A stretch of DNA of 64,000 nt from Clitoria ternatea (GCA_037962975.1 CM075676.1:94620001-94684000), one strand, 5' to 3'; positions 24,275 to 36,714 are shown, counted from the stretch's first letter. Notes: generated by a model not told the origin, from the letters alone. A program made the numbers and translations.

Positions 24275-25447
24275 ATGCCTCCTCACCATCTTTCCAAAAA
24301 GGAGCTCAAGAAACATTATGAGGAAACTTTTTCAAAACGAGTCGGGAAACAGTCTTCGAAGAAGGTTGCATCTTCCTCTGCTGTAACCATATCCCAGCCT
24401 GTCATTGAAATTTCGACTGCCGCCATCCCTCTGACAACTATTCCTTCACAGTTGGAAGCTGAGGCTAGACGGGTGAACAAAAACCATCGTTCTGATAATA
24501 CGGCTACCGAGGTTAAGAGAGAGTCGTCTTCTGTTCCTTAGCCTTTTCTTTTTACCCAACCAATTTTGGTTTCCGATACTGATGGGGAAGAGGTTTCGTC
24601 TCTCAAGACGCGTAGTCGTTCGGTTAGAAGAGCTGATGCCACACCCTCCTCTTCAAACAATGCTACCCCATGTCTTTCACATGATTCCGAGTGTTTGTGG
24701 CAAGAATTCGTTGATGGGTCTCTGATTTCGGAGACGAATCCTGCTCATTCCTTGTGGGATGCTCGGTTTCCTATTGGCCCCTTTGTCGATCAGACAATTT
24801 TCTTCAAGGAAGACGAAGAAAAATATTCCTCTAATAACCCTATTGCTATGTGTCGAGGAATGAAGATGTTTGGTTTACGTCTTTCCTCCATGTCACGGAA
24901 TGTGGAAAAACGTTTGGGTGATGGGGAAAAGTTACTGGCAAAATTGGCCACCAAAAATGACTTCTTGAAAAAGGAAAAGGAGATGTTACAGGAAAAGAAG
25001 CAGAAAGAAATCGACCGGGTTAGGGATCTCAGAAAGTTGGTGACCATGATGAAAGAGGCCGTGACAAGATCAGAGGATGATTTGAAATCCGCTCGGGATG
25101 AAAGACATTCTGCAGAGTCTCGATTACCGATCTCTGAGGAAAAATGTTCGTATTGGGAGAACAAGTTTGCTGAGGTTGAAGAGTCATGTAATGCTTTAGC
25201 CCTTCAGAAGCAGGAATTGGAGGTGGCACTCCAAGTGATAAACTCAAAGTTGGAGGCCCTGAAATTAAAATCACAAGAAGACCTGACTGCAGCTCAGCAG
25301 GATGTGGCCATTCAATATGTCGAGGCCTTTGATTTTTGTAGGGAGCAGATTTTAGCTCTAAACCCTTCTGTTGAGTTAAATTTTGAAGGCCTTGATCCAT
25401 TCAAGATTGTGGTGGATGGGCAACTGGTGTTTCCACCCGAGAATTAG
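24275..25447 (+). pseudogene. Helitron-borne coiled-coil protein gene, one in-frame stop
   Basis: The 391-codon frame from ATG 24275 to TAG 25447 is broken by one TAG at 24539-24541 (codon 89), after which it stays open. The N-terminal part is basic and Ser/Thr-rich (MPPHHLSKKELKKHYEETF). The middle has VSDTDGEEVSSLKTRSRSVRR, then an aromatic region (SLWDARFPIGPFVDQTIFF). Residues ~205-350 form a long coiled coil. The C-terminus is LNFEGLDPFKIVVDGQLVFP. This layout resembles gag-like or transposon-associated proteins of unknown function repeated in plant genomes, but I cannot name a family. A TATA box and 5' UTR intron precede it. The stop may be a simple null mutation or a sequencing error. 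A 30-nt intron that would remove it is too short to be credible. Confidence 0.6.
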
Positions 25448-25619
25448 GCTTAGTTGAATTAGGCTTTACAAAATGTGCTTTGGTCTGTTTTTCATTTTAA
25501 TTGTTTGAGTTTAACATTTCTTATTTAAGTTTAACGGTAAGGTTTGACTTATGGTAAATATTTTACTATTTATAATGAATATTATAATTATATATCTAAA
25601 GTCATCTTTCCTTAAACTA

Positions 25620-25648
25620 CCCGTGCAAATGCACGGGTCCGCTACTAG
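25620..25648 (+). other. Helitron 3' terminus: hairpin plus CTAG
   Basis: A perfect 7-bp stem (CCCGTGC/GCACGGG) with a 4-nt loop is followed by TCCGCTACTAG. The hairpin serves as the rolling-circle termination signal in this superfamily. Confidence 0.92.
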
Positions 25649-27705
25649 TTAACCTCTAAGGAAGAGTCCAACAAAAGAGCAAGGCCGCCAGCAAGGCCTG
25701 TTGAGTTAACTACATGACAAAAATTAAAACCTATTTTCTTTTTAATTATCTCTATCCTGACATAATTTACTTTCAACTTCATCATAAACAAAAGAGAGCC
25801 TAAGTCTTTTCTAGAGGGCTTTAAGTTCCCTCATTGTCAGGGGGCAACAATCCCATGACATTTCCAACTTAAGATTTTTATGACTGACTTTGGGGCTTGA
25901 TATGACCCGCTTCCTCAACCTTGGATGAACTACAGTAGAATTGGAACCATATTAATCTATTGGTAGTTTCTGAAATTCTGAATCAGTAAGTTAAAGTAGT
26001 TGTTTCTTCTGATAGGGAAAGTCCATGTCATCATTTCTTCCACGTTTTAAGCCTAACATTTCCTATATTCCCTTACTAAGAAGGAATTCATAAGAGGGGG
26101 GATCAGAGCTGAGTGTTTGGGTGGGGAGTCTTTTAGGAGTTCAACATAGTAGGCTGGAGATTGCTTATTATAGAGGTTTGTTTAGGGAGGGTGACTGGAA
26201 GACTGGTTAGCTTACTAGATTGGGGCTCTGTTTTCTGGGTAGAGGATTTTTGTGGGTTTTAGGCCATGGTTAAGACAATGGGCGGGGTTATGGGGGATTT
26301 ACCAGGTTGGTTTATGGACTTATTTTGATCTTGGATAATTCATGTTTGGGTGAGGGCTTCTAATGGGTCTTTTTGGATAGGCTCGTGTTTGGGAGGGGTA
26401 ATACTCCAGACTGTGGAAAGAGGAGTTGAGGGCTAGTGTTTGGGTCACCCAATAGGAAAGTTGAGGTGGAGTGAGGATCTGATGAGACAATAACAAGGGT
26501 TGAAAGGTAGGTGGCTAGTGAGGCACTCTTGTTAGAAAAAGGACCATCATTACATAAATTTTGACAAATAGAAGTTTCTTTGTCCTTAGGTAAATCTCTT
26601 TCTTTCTCTCGTATCTTGATTCCCATCTTAAACATCTTTTCCTGCAAGTTGCTAGACCTGTGAATTATACTTTCCCCAATGTTCAAAACCTTTTCAACAC
26701 CTACCCCGAGATTTTATTGACAAGCCAACTCTTTTTTCTCGGCATCCTGTTCAGTTTTGGATATTAACCAACCTTGGATGGCTATGGTTGCCAACGATTT
26801 GGCTGGGGGAACCGATAGATGAGGCCCAAATTTAAACTTTTCATTCTCAATTGCTATTTTCTACTTTGGAATCCTGCAATATTTAAAGTCATGTCCTATA
26901 ATCTCACAATTATAGCATAGTCCTTGTAGTTTCCCGTACCTTAGGCAAATGGGAATCAACTGATCTTCAGCGCATGGATAGAACAAACATGTGAGGAGGG
27001 GATTAGTAATGTTAAGTCTCACTATAATCCGTAAAAAGTGTATGAGCACCATTCCTCCCACAACAGGGTCTTCTATCTTTATAAGTTCACCGATTCTCTT
27101 TCCAAGTTTCATAGCATTCTCAGATGTCAAGAACTCCAATGGGATATTATGTAGTTAGACATAGTAAGGGACCTTGGAGAAGTCCACATTGTTTAAAGAC
27201 TGTTGGGGCTGGAATTCCTACAGACCAGGGAGGAAGCCCATAACATGCCACGAGCTTCGGTCCAGAATCTGTTTGGCCACTCTTGATTGCTTTTATCTAA
27301 TCATAACAGTATTCTTTCCCATTTCAGTTATCTGAAAATCACTAAACTTCTGCCAAGAAGCCTCTAGCATTTTCCAAATAGAGGTAAAGTTCACCGTTTT
27401 AGTTGTGATTAGTTTTCCAAATAAGGGGTTCTCCTAGAGCTTCTTAATCTGTTGTTTATTAGACTTGAGTTCGACAATAAACTCATCCAATCGATCAATT
27501 TGATTAATATAGTGGAGGATCCTATCTCTAAATTCACTCATTATAGCAAAAATAACTAAAAGATTTGGGAAGGAGAGGACAAAGAGAAAAAGGAGATGGT
27601 GGGGGGCAGACAGAAAGAACATAGGATTGAGAAAGGGAGAGAAAAGAAGAAGAAACAACCAAGAAGTACACCTAAAACTCTCATCAATAAAATAGATAAT
27701 CACCT
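25649..27705 (-). pseudogene. LINE 5' portion: ORF1 and start of ORF2 endonuclease
   Basis: ORF1 begins at ATG 27541 (MSEFRDRILHYINQ). After a stop near 27435 it continues with a DUF4283-like region (FGKLITTKTVNFTSIWKML), then the block ending in a CX2CX4HX4C zinc knuckle (CYNCEIIGHDFKYC, about 26900-26880). That arrangement is typical of plant L1-like ORF1 nucleic-acid-binding proteins. A proline/serine-rich tail follows to about 26360. ORF2 starts near 25880 with KILSWKCHGI, the endonuclease N-terminus, and reads GFNFCHVVNSTGLAGGLALL up to the Helitron boundary. Multiple stops are present. The other half is at 16050-17182. Confidence 0.85.
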
Positions 27706-29620
27706 AATGGTAGCCTTTGTTTCAAAAGTTTCCTTGACGTAATAGCATTCTCTTCTTCCTGCAGAAGAGAGATCGTATGCTTGAATAAAAGCACGAGAAT
27801 GCAATAATGGGATGAAAACATGCTCTATGTCCAAATCAGCATTTTTTAATTTAATTATACGATTATTTCTTGGTGAACGATTATACGCTTTGTTTTTTGG
27901 TTAATGATTACACGATTTAGAATGTCATACGATACATGTTCTCCTACGATTTAGCCGAGTGACACAAAAAAAGGTTTTAGCAAAAAGTTGATTCAATTTC
28001 CAACAACAAATGAGCCCAATGCTGTGTAAGTGGGGTGCAAAACCGGATATTTGTACGGAAAAGCCCAAACTTGAATGGCTCATATGTGCATGCGCTCATT
28101 TAGTCATTTTTTTTCTTTGTTGGCCAATTTTCTTTTTCATTAATTTGTTTACAAGTTTAAAGTGTTTTGGTTGAGATGGTTTTATTCGTGGTAAAGTTAT
28201 AAGCTTCTGTTTCTTTTCTTAGGTAGTGTTTATTATAAATGTGATTTTAGTTCTTTTCTTGAGTGAACATGCTTATTATATAATGATCTATGTATAACAT
28301 TTTGTATCACTCTATGATCCGATTATTGATCTTGCAAGGTTTTAAATCTATTTTTCATTGACAAAAAAATCATGAAGCTTGTGGTTTCGATTTGATTACT
28401 GGTTTTATGATAAAAACACGTAAAACAAGCCATGTGGGACTTGTGGTTTTGAAAAGCTTTTAGGGTACCATGAATACTCATCAAGCAAATTGGTAGAGGG
28501 GCAAGAGGTAAAAAATTAAATTTAAATGAGATACAGGAGAAAAGTAAGTGTAAGAAAATTAATGAAAAATTAAATTTAATCGATTGTTAGTAAAACCATC
28601 TTTGAAGGGGAAAACATAAATTAAACACTACTAAATTATTCATAAGATAAATAGGTTTATGGAGAACCCTAATTCATAATAAGACAAAGTCCTTCATGAC
28701 ATGAATTTGAATTAGGTGTTATCATGTATGGTGCAATCAAGTGTGTTTATTTTATCTTATATAATTTTTAAATCGATTTTAGGAGTTGAATTAGAATGAA
28801 CCCAAATCCAACATAAAATCGTTTGTTTCCTTAGCCCTAAGGTGAGTCTTCAATTAACTGAACATGAAAGGAAGTTGACCAAAAAAGAACATAAAAGGAA
28901 AACTCTTTTCCAACAAACTCAAATGGGTTTGACATTAAAATTCACGCGACTTGAATTGTTCTACAAATTTTACTCATTTATTTATTATTTGCTGAAGATG
29001 TCAAACTTTTGAATTCAAATGTTTGAACTTTTAAGTGAAGATGCAAAGGCTATTGAATATGTAAACAAAATTAGATGGTTACATACATTGCCTCGTCCTG
29101 CAAATTACAACTTGGGTGACGCAAAGGTTAGTGTCGTCGAGGACAAAAACAATTGAAAATAGCATACGAGTTTGATTTTTCTTATTTGTGATGTCATTCA
29201 CAGTATATATTATTATAATAACTTGTAATCCTCCCTTTTTTAATTGTCGTTTTCAATTTTTCTTCTTGTGACTTTTTATGCTGAAATTGAGCTGACCCTG
29301 TAGGTTGCATTAATTTTTCTTCTTTACGACTTTAATGTTGCTCCATTCGAAATACGTGTACTTGCCATTTTGAAGAGAGAAACAAGTTTGAGGATAAGTG
29401 CTGGACATTAATTAGAATGACAAATAATTCATACATTTCCATCCACACGTTTGACAAAACTGGAAGTATATGTTTCAGCTCCACAAGTATTTAAAACAAA
29501 CCAAATTAAACTACATATTATTTTATTATGTGGTTTGTTTTTTAATAAAAAAATTGAATTCGATCGTATCACAAATGCCCTTATATATTGATGATTTTTC
29601 TCTTTTGCATGTTTTAAAGA
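27706..29620. other. AT-rich intergenic region
   Basis: It may include the LINE 5' leader near 27710-27800. No coding frame, RNA gene or repeat terminus was recognised in the remainder. Confidence 0.35.
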
Positions 29621-29628
29621 ACTGACAT

Positions 29629-30094
29629 TAGGGATGGCAGAAAAATCGGGTCCGTAGGTAATTGTTGGGTTACCCATAATGGATACTCATATATTTACTA
29701 AATGGGTAGGTAACAGTATCACACTACCGGTCTCGTGGGTAGTTGTTTAATTATTAATATTTATTTTTTTATTAAATATATTTAAATATTTAAGTTTTTT
29801 ATATTTTTTAATAAGATAGACAAAATTTAATATTTTTCAATAATAATACTTTTAATTTATGAAGTTGTAATGTATGATACAATGTTAATTTGAATTATAT
29901 TATACTAAAACAAGATTATTTTTAGTGCATTATATAATATTTTCTTCTTTCGTATTATTTTATAAAAATAATATTTATAAATACTCGTGGGTACCTGTCA
30001 CCTGACCCACAAATACCTGGTACCCGTCTAAAACCTGTGGATACGGGTAGCGGTAACATACTACCCGCACCCGTATTGTCTCATTGACATTCCT
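29629..30094. mobile_element. hAT-type MITE, 466 bp
   Basis: The left end begins TAGGGATGGCAGAAAAATCG. The right end in reverse complement begins (T)AGGAATGTCAATGAGAC, with subterminal ACCCG/CGGGT motifs that recur through both arms. The flanking 8-mers are ACTGACAT (29621-29628) and ACTAACAT (30095-30102), an 8-bp duplication with one mismatch, as expected for hAT insertion. It has no coding capacity. Confidence 0.75.
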
Positions 30095-30102
30095 ACTAAC
30101 AT

Positions 30103-31624
30103 CGAGTGAATCAATATCATTTTTATGTTGAAAACCCAATATTAATTCTTTTAACTGAAGTGTGAAAATTATTGGAGTAGATTAATTTTGTTTTTTTAAT
30201 AATTTTTTTCATGTGTATGACTTGATTTGAAATTATGACACTACGTACACTTAAAAGTTCTGGTTATCTTCTAAACATGTCCGGTATATAATTTTTATCA
30301 CGAGAGATTAGTAATGATGTTACATTATTAGTTAGAATCCGAAGTCCAACATTAACATGCAAATGATTTCTAAGTACATTATACAGTTTCTAATAATATA
30401 CTTTTCATTTTTTGAAACATCGATTTATTATCAGTCTATATTTCATAACTCTATATGTCTTTAACAAGATGTCGACCTAACCGACCAAAGAGGCGGTGTA
30501 GCAATTTGTTATCAGATTGAAGATGAAATAGGAAAGGTGCAATTTACTTCCACGTTTCTTTGGTTTGATGGTGGCAAAAGTTGCCACTATTCTTTTCATT
30601 TTTTCTTTTTCAATTTAGTTTTTTTAATACAGTCTTTATTCACACATCCCTTTCAATAAAGTATTATGTACAATCATAACATTAAGAGTCCGGACCGAAA
30701 CAAAAACCCTCGTGTATCCTTTCAAGGTCTATATCAGTTAAATAAATTCAATTTTTTATTTGCTTTCCTTATGCTATGTTACAAGAAAAAGTCTTACCTT
30801 TTTAATTTATAACAAGTTTATATAACCTATTGATAAGATAAAATATCAAAAACTTTTTTTTAGAAATTATATATGAACTGTTTAGAAATCAAAATAATTC
30901 GATATTAATGTTTTAAATAAAAAATTTATATTTAATCTCTTACATGTATAAAATTACATAAATTAGACTAATATTATGTAAATTTTATTGTACATAATGT
31001 AACTAAATGTGATATAATAACTTATTGATCCTTTTGCTTTGTAATGAATTTGTTTGATATGAGGGATAGAGCTTGTAATATTAATATCGGTGAATTTCTC
31101 TATCTGTTACATTGGCCTGATAAGGATCTAATATTATGTCTCTCATTCTAGTGGGGAATAAAAAATCTTGTAGTGAATCTATCTAGTCAACACACTAGTG
31201 CCTTACGTTGTAGGATGAAATAGTGTGTCATCTGTAAAAACAAACTCAAGTTAGTGAAGTACCTTAATAAAGAGTAAATATGTGATATTTATATATTTGG
31301 ATGATAAAAAAGTCCTATGTGATATATGTCAATATGAATTTTGTACAAAGTAGATTAAGCCAACACAAGCAAACATTCGTGACATTCTCTATAGGTTTAA
31401 AGCGAGTATTTTCTCCTTAATCTTTTGCTCGAAACGATGCCATGAGGTGTTGTGGAAAAGGTTCCATCATAGAGAATATTGTTTTGAGGTTCATACCAAG
31501 ATCTGCTTCTTTATCCAAAAATAAAATATATAATACTATAATTTTTATATATACTTCGTATATAATAAGTGTTTGTTCGCAAGAGGGACGAGTGGAAGCC
31601 CCCCTCCTTGCATCCATCACTGAT
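30103..31624. other. AT-rich intergenic region
   Basis: Long A/T runs with scattered short ORFs lacking domains. Opposed ORFs at 31417-31669 overlap each other and show nothing recognisable. Confidence 0.35.
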
Positions 31625-31627
31625 TAC

Positions 31628-31801
31628 GGGGATGTTTGGTTTGCAGTTGGAAAAACGGAGTTAGGTTAAAGTGAAAAATTTAAAAGTTATATTAATTCTT
31701 CACGCCATTCGATACAATCAAAACTCCGTTGACCCGTAAGATAATTTTGGCTTTCAATTAACGGAGGTTTCTCCATTGGAAAACTTTTCCCAAACGTCCT
31801 C
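31628..31801. mobile_element. Small Tourist-like MITE, 174 bp
   Basis: The left end is GGGGATGTTTGGTTTGC and the reverse complement of the right end is GAGGACGTTTGGGAAAAG, matching at most positions. TAC flanks both sides (31625-31627 and 31802-31804), a 3-bp duplication as in PIF/Harbinger elements, whose ends typically read GGG--TGTTTGG. Confidence 0.55.
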
Positions 31802-31804
31802 TAC

Positions 31805-32379
31805 ATTTTGTCAGCTTATATTCGACTAGTTTTTTTTACCTTTTAACAAATTTATCTACTATAGTTGTCAAATGTATCCTTATCATTTATCAAATGTTAA
31901 TTAATTGGTTGGCACCGTATAGATTACGTGATTATCATGAACCATCTAACACTTTCTGTTGCCTTGGCAACTTCATTATATGGTTATGGACCGATCGAAA
32001 GATATTAATGATTTCCTTTTGGTACATACAACACTTGTATTTGTAATTGCCAATTGCTGGCCTCACATTAAAAAATCACAGTTTAAGAACACGACATGAA
32101 CAAGCCAATAATAATATGAGCATGCATTACATGAACTAGCAGCACTCGCAAGTCGCGATCATGTTTGCCGAATTTTGCATGTTTTTATTTTGCAAAAAAC
32201 GCTAATGGTAAAACAAGTACCAGTACCATGCATACATGCATTGGTAATATATATGTATATTATTTCAAGAAAAAAATATTAATACCGGTTAAGGAATTAA
32301 ATATTATCATTTTGTTCTGTATATGGAGAAAGTTTTATTTTAAAATCCCTGTCAATATACCTTTTTCTTAATTTGTAAG
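31805..32379. other. AT-rich spacer
   Basis: No gene or repeat boundary was recognised. A 68-codon ORF at 32165-32371 has no domain. Confidence 0.35.
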
Positions 32380-32384
32380 GCACC

Positions 32385-34629
32385 GATAAGGTAAAAGAAA
32401 TTATTTCCTTACCAAGAAACAAAAAGTGGTTACAAAGATAAAAATCAATTGGAACAAAAATATCTCTTCATATATTTTCTGATGGTCTAACAAAAGGAGT
32501 GTAAGTAATTTAATTAGGAAATGTGAAAAATACAATCTTAGTGGGCCAAAATAAATGAGCCAATTCTAAAATAAAAATCAGATTCTATGCTATCTAATCC
32601 TTCATCCAAATAGGTTGAGTTATTTTTCTTTTGGGCCTATCATTTTTCAAGCCATAAAAAATCACTTTGCCCTCAAGGTGTTATTCAGAAGAGCTTCCTG
32701 GAACTGATGGAAATCCAAAAGCATATGGGGTCCATGTGGTTTCATCATGTGATGCAAGTGGGGAAATGGAAAATATGTGTTGGGAAGTGGGAACCATGTC
32801 TAGGGAATCATTGAAGAGAGAGAGAGAGAGTTGTTTTTGAAACATTATATGGGTTTAAAACATCATGCGGGTATGAAACAAGGGAGAGAACAAATTGTCT
32901 CTGGTGGAAACTCTCTGAGAGTGGAATGGTCGACGCATAGAGGAAGGGTTTTGAACATAAGTTTCTATGGTGGATGGGCTTCGTCTTCGGGAAGCGAGAA
33001 AGACACTAAGGAAGTAAAGTTTTGGGTCAGGTATAAAGAGGTTGTGAAATGGGGATAGTCTAGGTAGTGTTACGAGTAGATGAATTAAAGGGACCATCAA
33101 TAGAAAAAAGGGAAGTGGGAGTGACGATACCTTCAGGATTGATGTGACGTGTGGAGGGAATTGTATGAGTTGGGCTCGAGGTGGGGAGTGTGGCCAAACG
33201 ATTAAGCACAGTAGCTAGTACCCCAGAGACAACTTCAAAACGAGCATCAATGGTGGCTACGAACCTCTCATACTAGGAAACATGGGAGGATAGCAAAGAT
33301 TAGATCTTTTGAGTGATGGAAAGAATGACATCTTCCATGGAGGTTTTGGGAGGCATGGTAAAAGATGAAAGCACCAATTGATAAGGTAAAAGAAATAATT
33401 TCCTTACTAAGAAACGAAAAATGGTTATAGAGAGAGAAATCAGTTGGGAGAAAAATATCTCTTTATATATTTTCTGATGGTCTAAGAAAAGGAGTGTAAT
33501 TAATTTAAATAGGCAATGCTGAAAAGACAATCTTAATGAGCCAATTCTAAAATAAAAATTAGACTTTATGTTATGTAATCTTTCATCCAAACAGGTTGAG
33601 TTGTTTTTCTTTTGGGCCTATCATTTTTCAGGCCATAAAAAATCACATTGCCCTCAAGGTGTTGTTCTAAAGAGCTTTATGGAACAGATGGAAATTCAAA
33701 AGTATGTCGGGTCCATGCGATTTCATCATGTGATACATGTGGGGAAACGGAAACCGTGTGTTGGGAAGTGGGAACCGTGTCTAGGGAAACATTTAGGCAA
33801 TAGGGAGTTACTTTTGAAACAATATGTGGTTCTGAAATAATAGGAGAGAAAACATCATGTGGGTCTGAAATTAGGGGAGAGAAAAAATATTCTCTGGTGG
33901 AAACTCTGAGAGTGGAATGGTCAACGCATAGGGGAAGGGTTCTAAACATAAAATTCCCGCGGTGGAGAGGCTTCGTCTTTGGAGAGCGAGAGAGACGGTA
34001 AGGGGGTAAAGTTTTAGGTCGAGTATAAAAAAGTTGTGAAATGGGGATAGTCTGGGCAATTGTGCAGGTAAATGAATTAAAGGGACCATCGGGAGAAAAA
34101 AGAGAAGTGAGAATGACTTACCTTCAGGATTGATGTGAAATGCATAGGGAATTGTATAAGTTGACCTGGAGGTGGGGAGTATGGCCAAACAATTAAGGAC
34201 ATTAGTTAGCACCCTAGAGACAACTTCAAAACGAGCATCCATGGTGGCTATGAACCTCTCGTGTTGGGCATCATGGAGGACTGTAGAGATTGGATATTTT
34301 GGGAGATGGAAAAAATGGCATCTTCCATGGAGGTTTTAGGAGGCATGGTAAAAGATGAAAGCACCAATTGATAAGGTAAAAGAAATAATTTCCTTACCAA
34401 GAAACAGAAAGTGGTTACAGAGAGAAATCAATTGGGAAAAAAATATCCCTTCATATATTTTCTGATGGTCTAACAAAAGAAGTGCAAATAATTTAAATAG
34501 GTAATGCTGAAAATACAATCTTAGTGGGCCAAAACAGATGACTCAATTCTAAAATAAAAATCAAACTCTATACTATATAATCCTTCGTCCAAACAAGTTG
34601 TTATTTTGTTATTTTTCTTTTGGGTCTAT
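32385..34629 (-). mobile_element. Non-autonomous LTR retrotransposon array: three LTRs, two internals
   Basis: Three direct LTR copies lie at about 32385-32640, 33380-33621 and 34370-34629. They are separated by two homologous internals of ~740 bp. Read on the minus strand, an LTR runs from TGATAGGCCCAAAAG to CCTTATCA. It is followed by ATTGGTGCTTTCATC, as seen after plant Gypsy LTRs, and then ATGCCTCCCAAAACC. The reading starts MPPKTSMEDVILSI and soon degenerates (gag-like DARFEVVSRVL and NPEG blocks). The other end of each internal reads CCTTGAGGGCAA, like the tail of Gypsy pol regions. No protease, reverse transcriptase or integrase is present. GCACC flanks both outer ends (32380-32384, 34630-34634), a possible target duplication, though the outermost LTR bases have decayed. 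Confidence 0.8.
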
Positions 34630-34634
34630 GCACC

Positions 34635-36714
34635 TTAAAGTTTAAACATTATTTTATATAGAAAAAGTTTGGTTTTCAATTAACGTGAAATAATATTAAG
34701 TATGTGATCCAAATTTATCACTCCTAAAATCTTAAAAGTACAAACTATTTATGTAAATATTTAACACCCTTGTTAACATAACCAACCTGCAAAATCTACT
34801 GTTTTTTTTAAATGTTTGTAAGCTGATTCTAGTGGTGCTCTGATAAATCCTACATTAATTTCTTACTTGCATTAGACTTTTTTATCTCCTTAATATAATC
34901 TGTTTTTTTATTATAAATTTCTTTTTATAAGGGATATAATTTTAGGATAGTAATTATTATTTTTATTTTATAAAAGAAATTACCTTTCAAAACTTTTTAT
35001 ATAAAATTAAATTTCACTATTATCTATTAAATATATAAATATAAAAATATTTCATATTTAAGGGTAAAATATAAAATATGATAAATATTTTAAGAAGTTA
35101 TAATATAAAACGGATATAGTATTATTTTCTTTAGAATATTAATAATTTCGTGGTCCGTGCATCCGATTTTTTTTCCTATGTCGGTTAAGTCGTTAATTGG
35201 ACACGTGTTGGCATGGCTACCGGTAATTGAAATCACACGTGTTCAAATTGCGACCGGATGAATAAGCAACAATCCGCACCAAGCTCAAATAATAGTATAT
35301 TGTTTAAAATATTAGTAATAAATATTTAGTGTACATAAAATGTGCACTTACAGAATGGGTTGGTGTGGCAGCGTGAGGCACATTTACAGAGAGGATAATA
35401 AATGTGTTTTGAGATCTTAAGCACTTAAATCCAATAGGTAGGGCTTATATGTTTAATTTTGTAATTTCATTGGCTAGAGGTGATTATTGCCCACTAGTTT
35501 TCCTGTACTAGCTTCTTGCACTTTTGCCCCCATCCATATAAAAGAGAGAAAAAGAAAGCATTAATTTATTACTATTTAATATAATTTAACTTATTAAATG
35601 TGATTAAAATAAATTATCTATATTAGCAAAATATTAGAAAACTATTATATTCAAACTTTATACTCTACAAATAAACATTTGAAGAGTGAATGATTTAATC
35701 ATCACAATAGAATTTAATATAATATTACAATAAATAATTATATTGAAAATTCATATTGACACCGGTAAAATAATAATTTTTTATATCAATTGTTTTAGAT
35801 ATTTTACACCGATTATGTAACCGGTGTGCAGATAAGAATGTAAAAAATATGTAACATTTTACATTAGCTCATTTTTCATATCCGACATGTATATTATATA
35901 TTTAATGTATGGAGTATTAATTAAGCCAGGAAAAAAAACATTAGCTTGCTGGATAATTTGCGTATTTGTTATCCCCATTATCCAATATATAAAATTATTA
36001 TATTAGAGGTGTTTTTGGATACAAGTAAATTATTTTTATATTAGAGTTCATATTATAAATTTAATTATAAAATTGGTTTAAATATATTTTCGTTCTTGTA
36101 AAATAAAATAAGGATTTTTTAAACTTTAGATCCTATACAATATTTTGTTCTTTTTTCATACTGACTATTTGACTTAAAGTTTTTATTTTAGATTTGAAAT
36201 CGTTAATTCTTAAGTTTGAACATGTGACTTTAACGAGTTAAAATACAACTTTTAGGTTTTAAAATTACTTCTAAAAATTGTTTGAAAATACATCTACCAA
36301 AGACTCTTGATGATCAAAACATACTATTTTAACCAATTACATGTTTATAGTTAGTTTGGTATGTCAAAACAATCTAAACAACTAACTTGTAATTTATATA
36401 CTCATGTCAATAACTAATGAATTCAAGTTCAAAAAAAAACTTAAATTAAAAGACTTTTATTTTTTAGAGTTAAAATCATATTTAACTCTATAAAATTTGT
36501 TGAAATAGTTAAAATGTTAAGAATATTTTATTTGGACTTGAGTTGTGCATAACTATTATATATGATAAAGTTATTTTTTTGTCAAGATTAAACAAATATG
36601 CATTTTTTTATATTTGAATCCAATACCACGCATTAAAGCTACACCAACCCATATAAGTTGATCTACCTACTTGGTAGTTGGATTGTCTAGTGTGTAGGGG
36701 GTATTCTAAATACT
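34635..36714. other. AT-rich intergenic region
   Basis: No coding potential. Two ACACGTGTT motifs occur 40 bp apart near 35210-35250, without any gene nearby. Confidence 0.35.

Larger units (their letters stand above)
17183..25648 (+). mobile_element. Non-autonomous Helitron, 8466 bp
   Basis: The 5' end is TCTATTCTATTTAC, preceded by A (17182). The 3' end has a 7-bp stem hairpin (CCCGTGC, loop AAAT, GCACGGG, 25620-25637), then eleven bases ending in CTAG (25645-25648), followed by T (25649). TC start, subterminal hairpin, CTAG end and insertion between A and T are the defining Helitron features. Deleting 17183-25648 rejoins the flanking LINE endonuclease in frame (SLEVN followed by IMMSNQN), an independent check of both ends. 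No Rep/helicase ORF is present, so it is non-autonomous. Its cargo is a CACTCGG-rich tandem array and a coiled-coil protein gene. Confidence 0.9.

Noticed and set aside
24512..24541. A 30-nt intron (GTTAAG...CCTTAG) that would remove the in-frame stop
   Set aside because: It is far below the minimum size of plant introns.
32831..33840. Plus-strand ORFs of 75-90 codons
   Set aside because: They overlap the minus-strand gag-like reading of the LTR element and have no domain.
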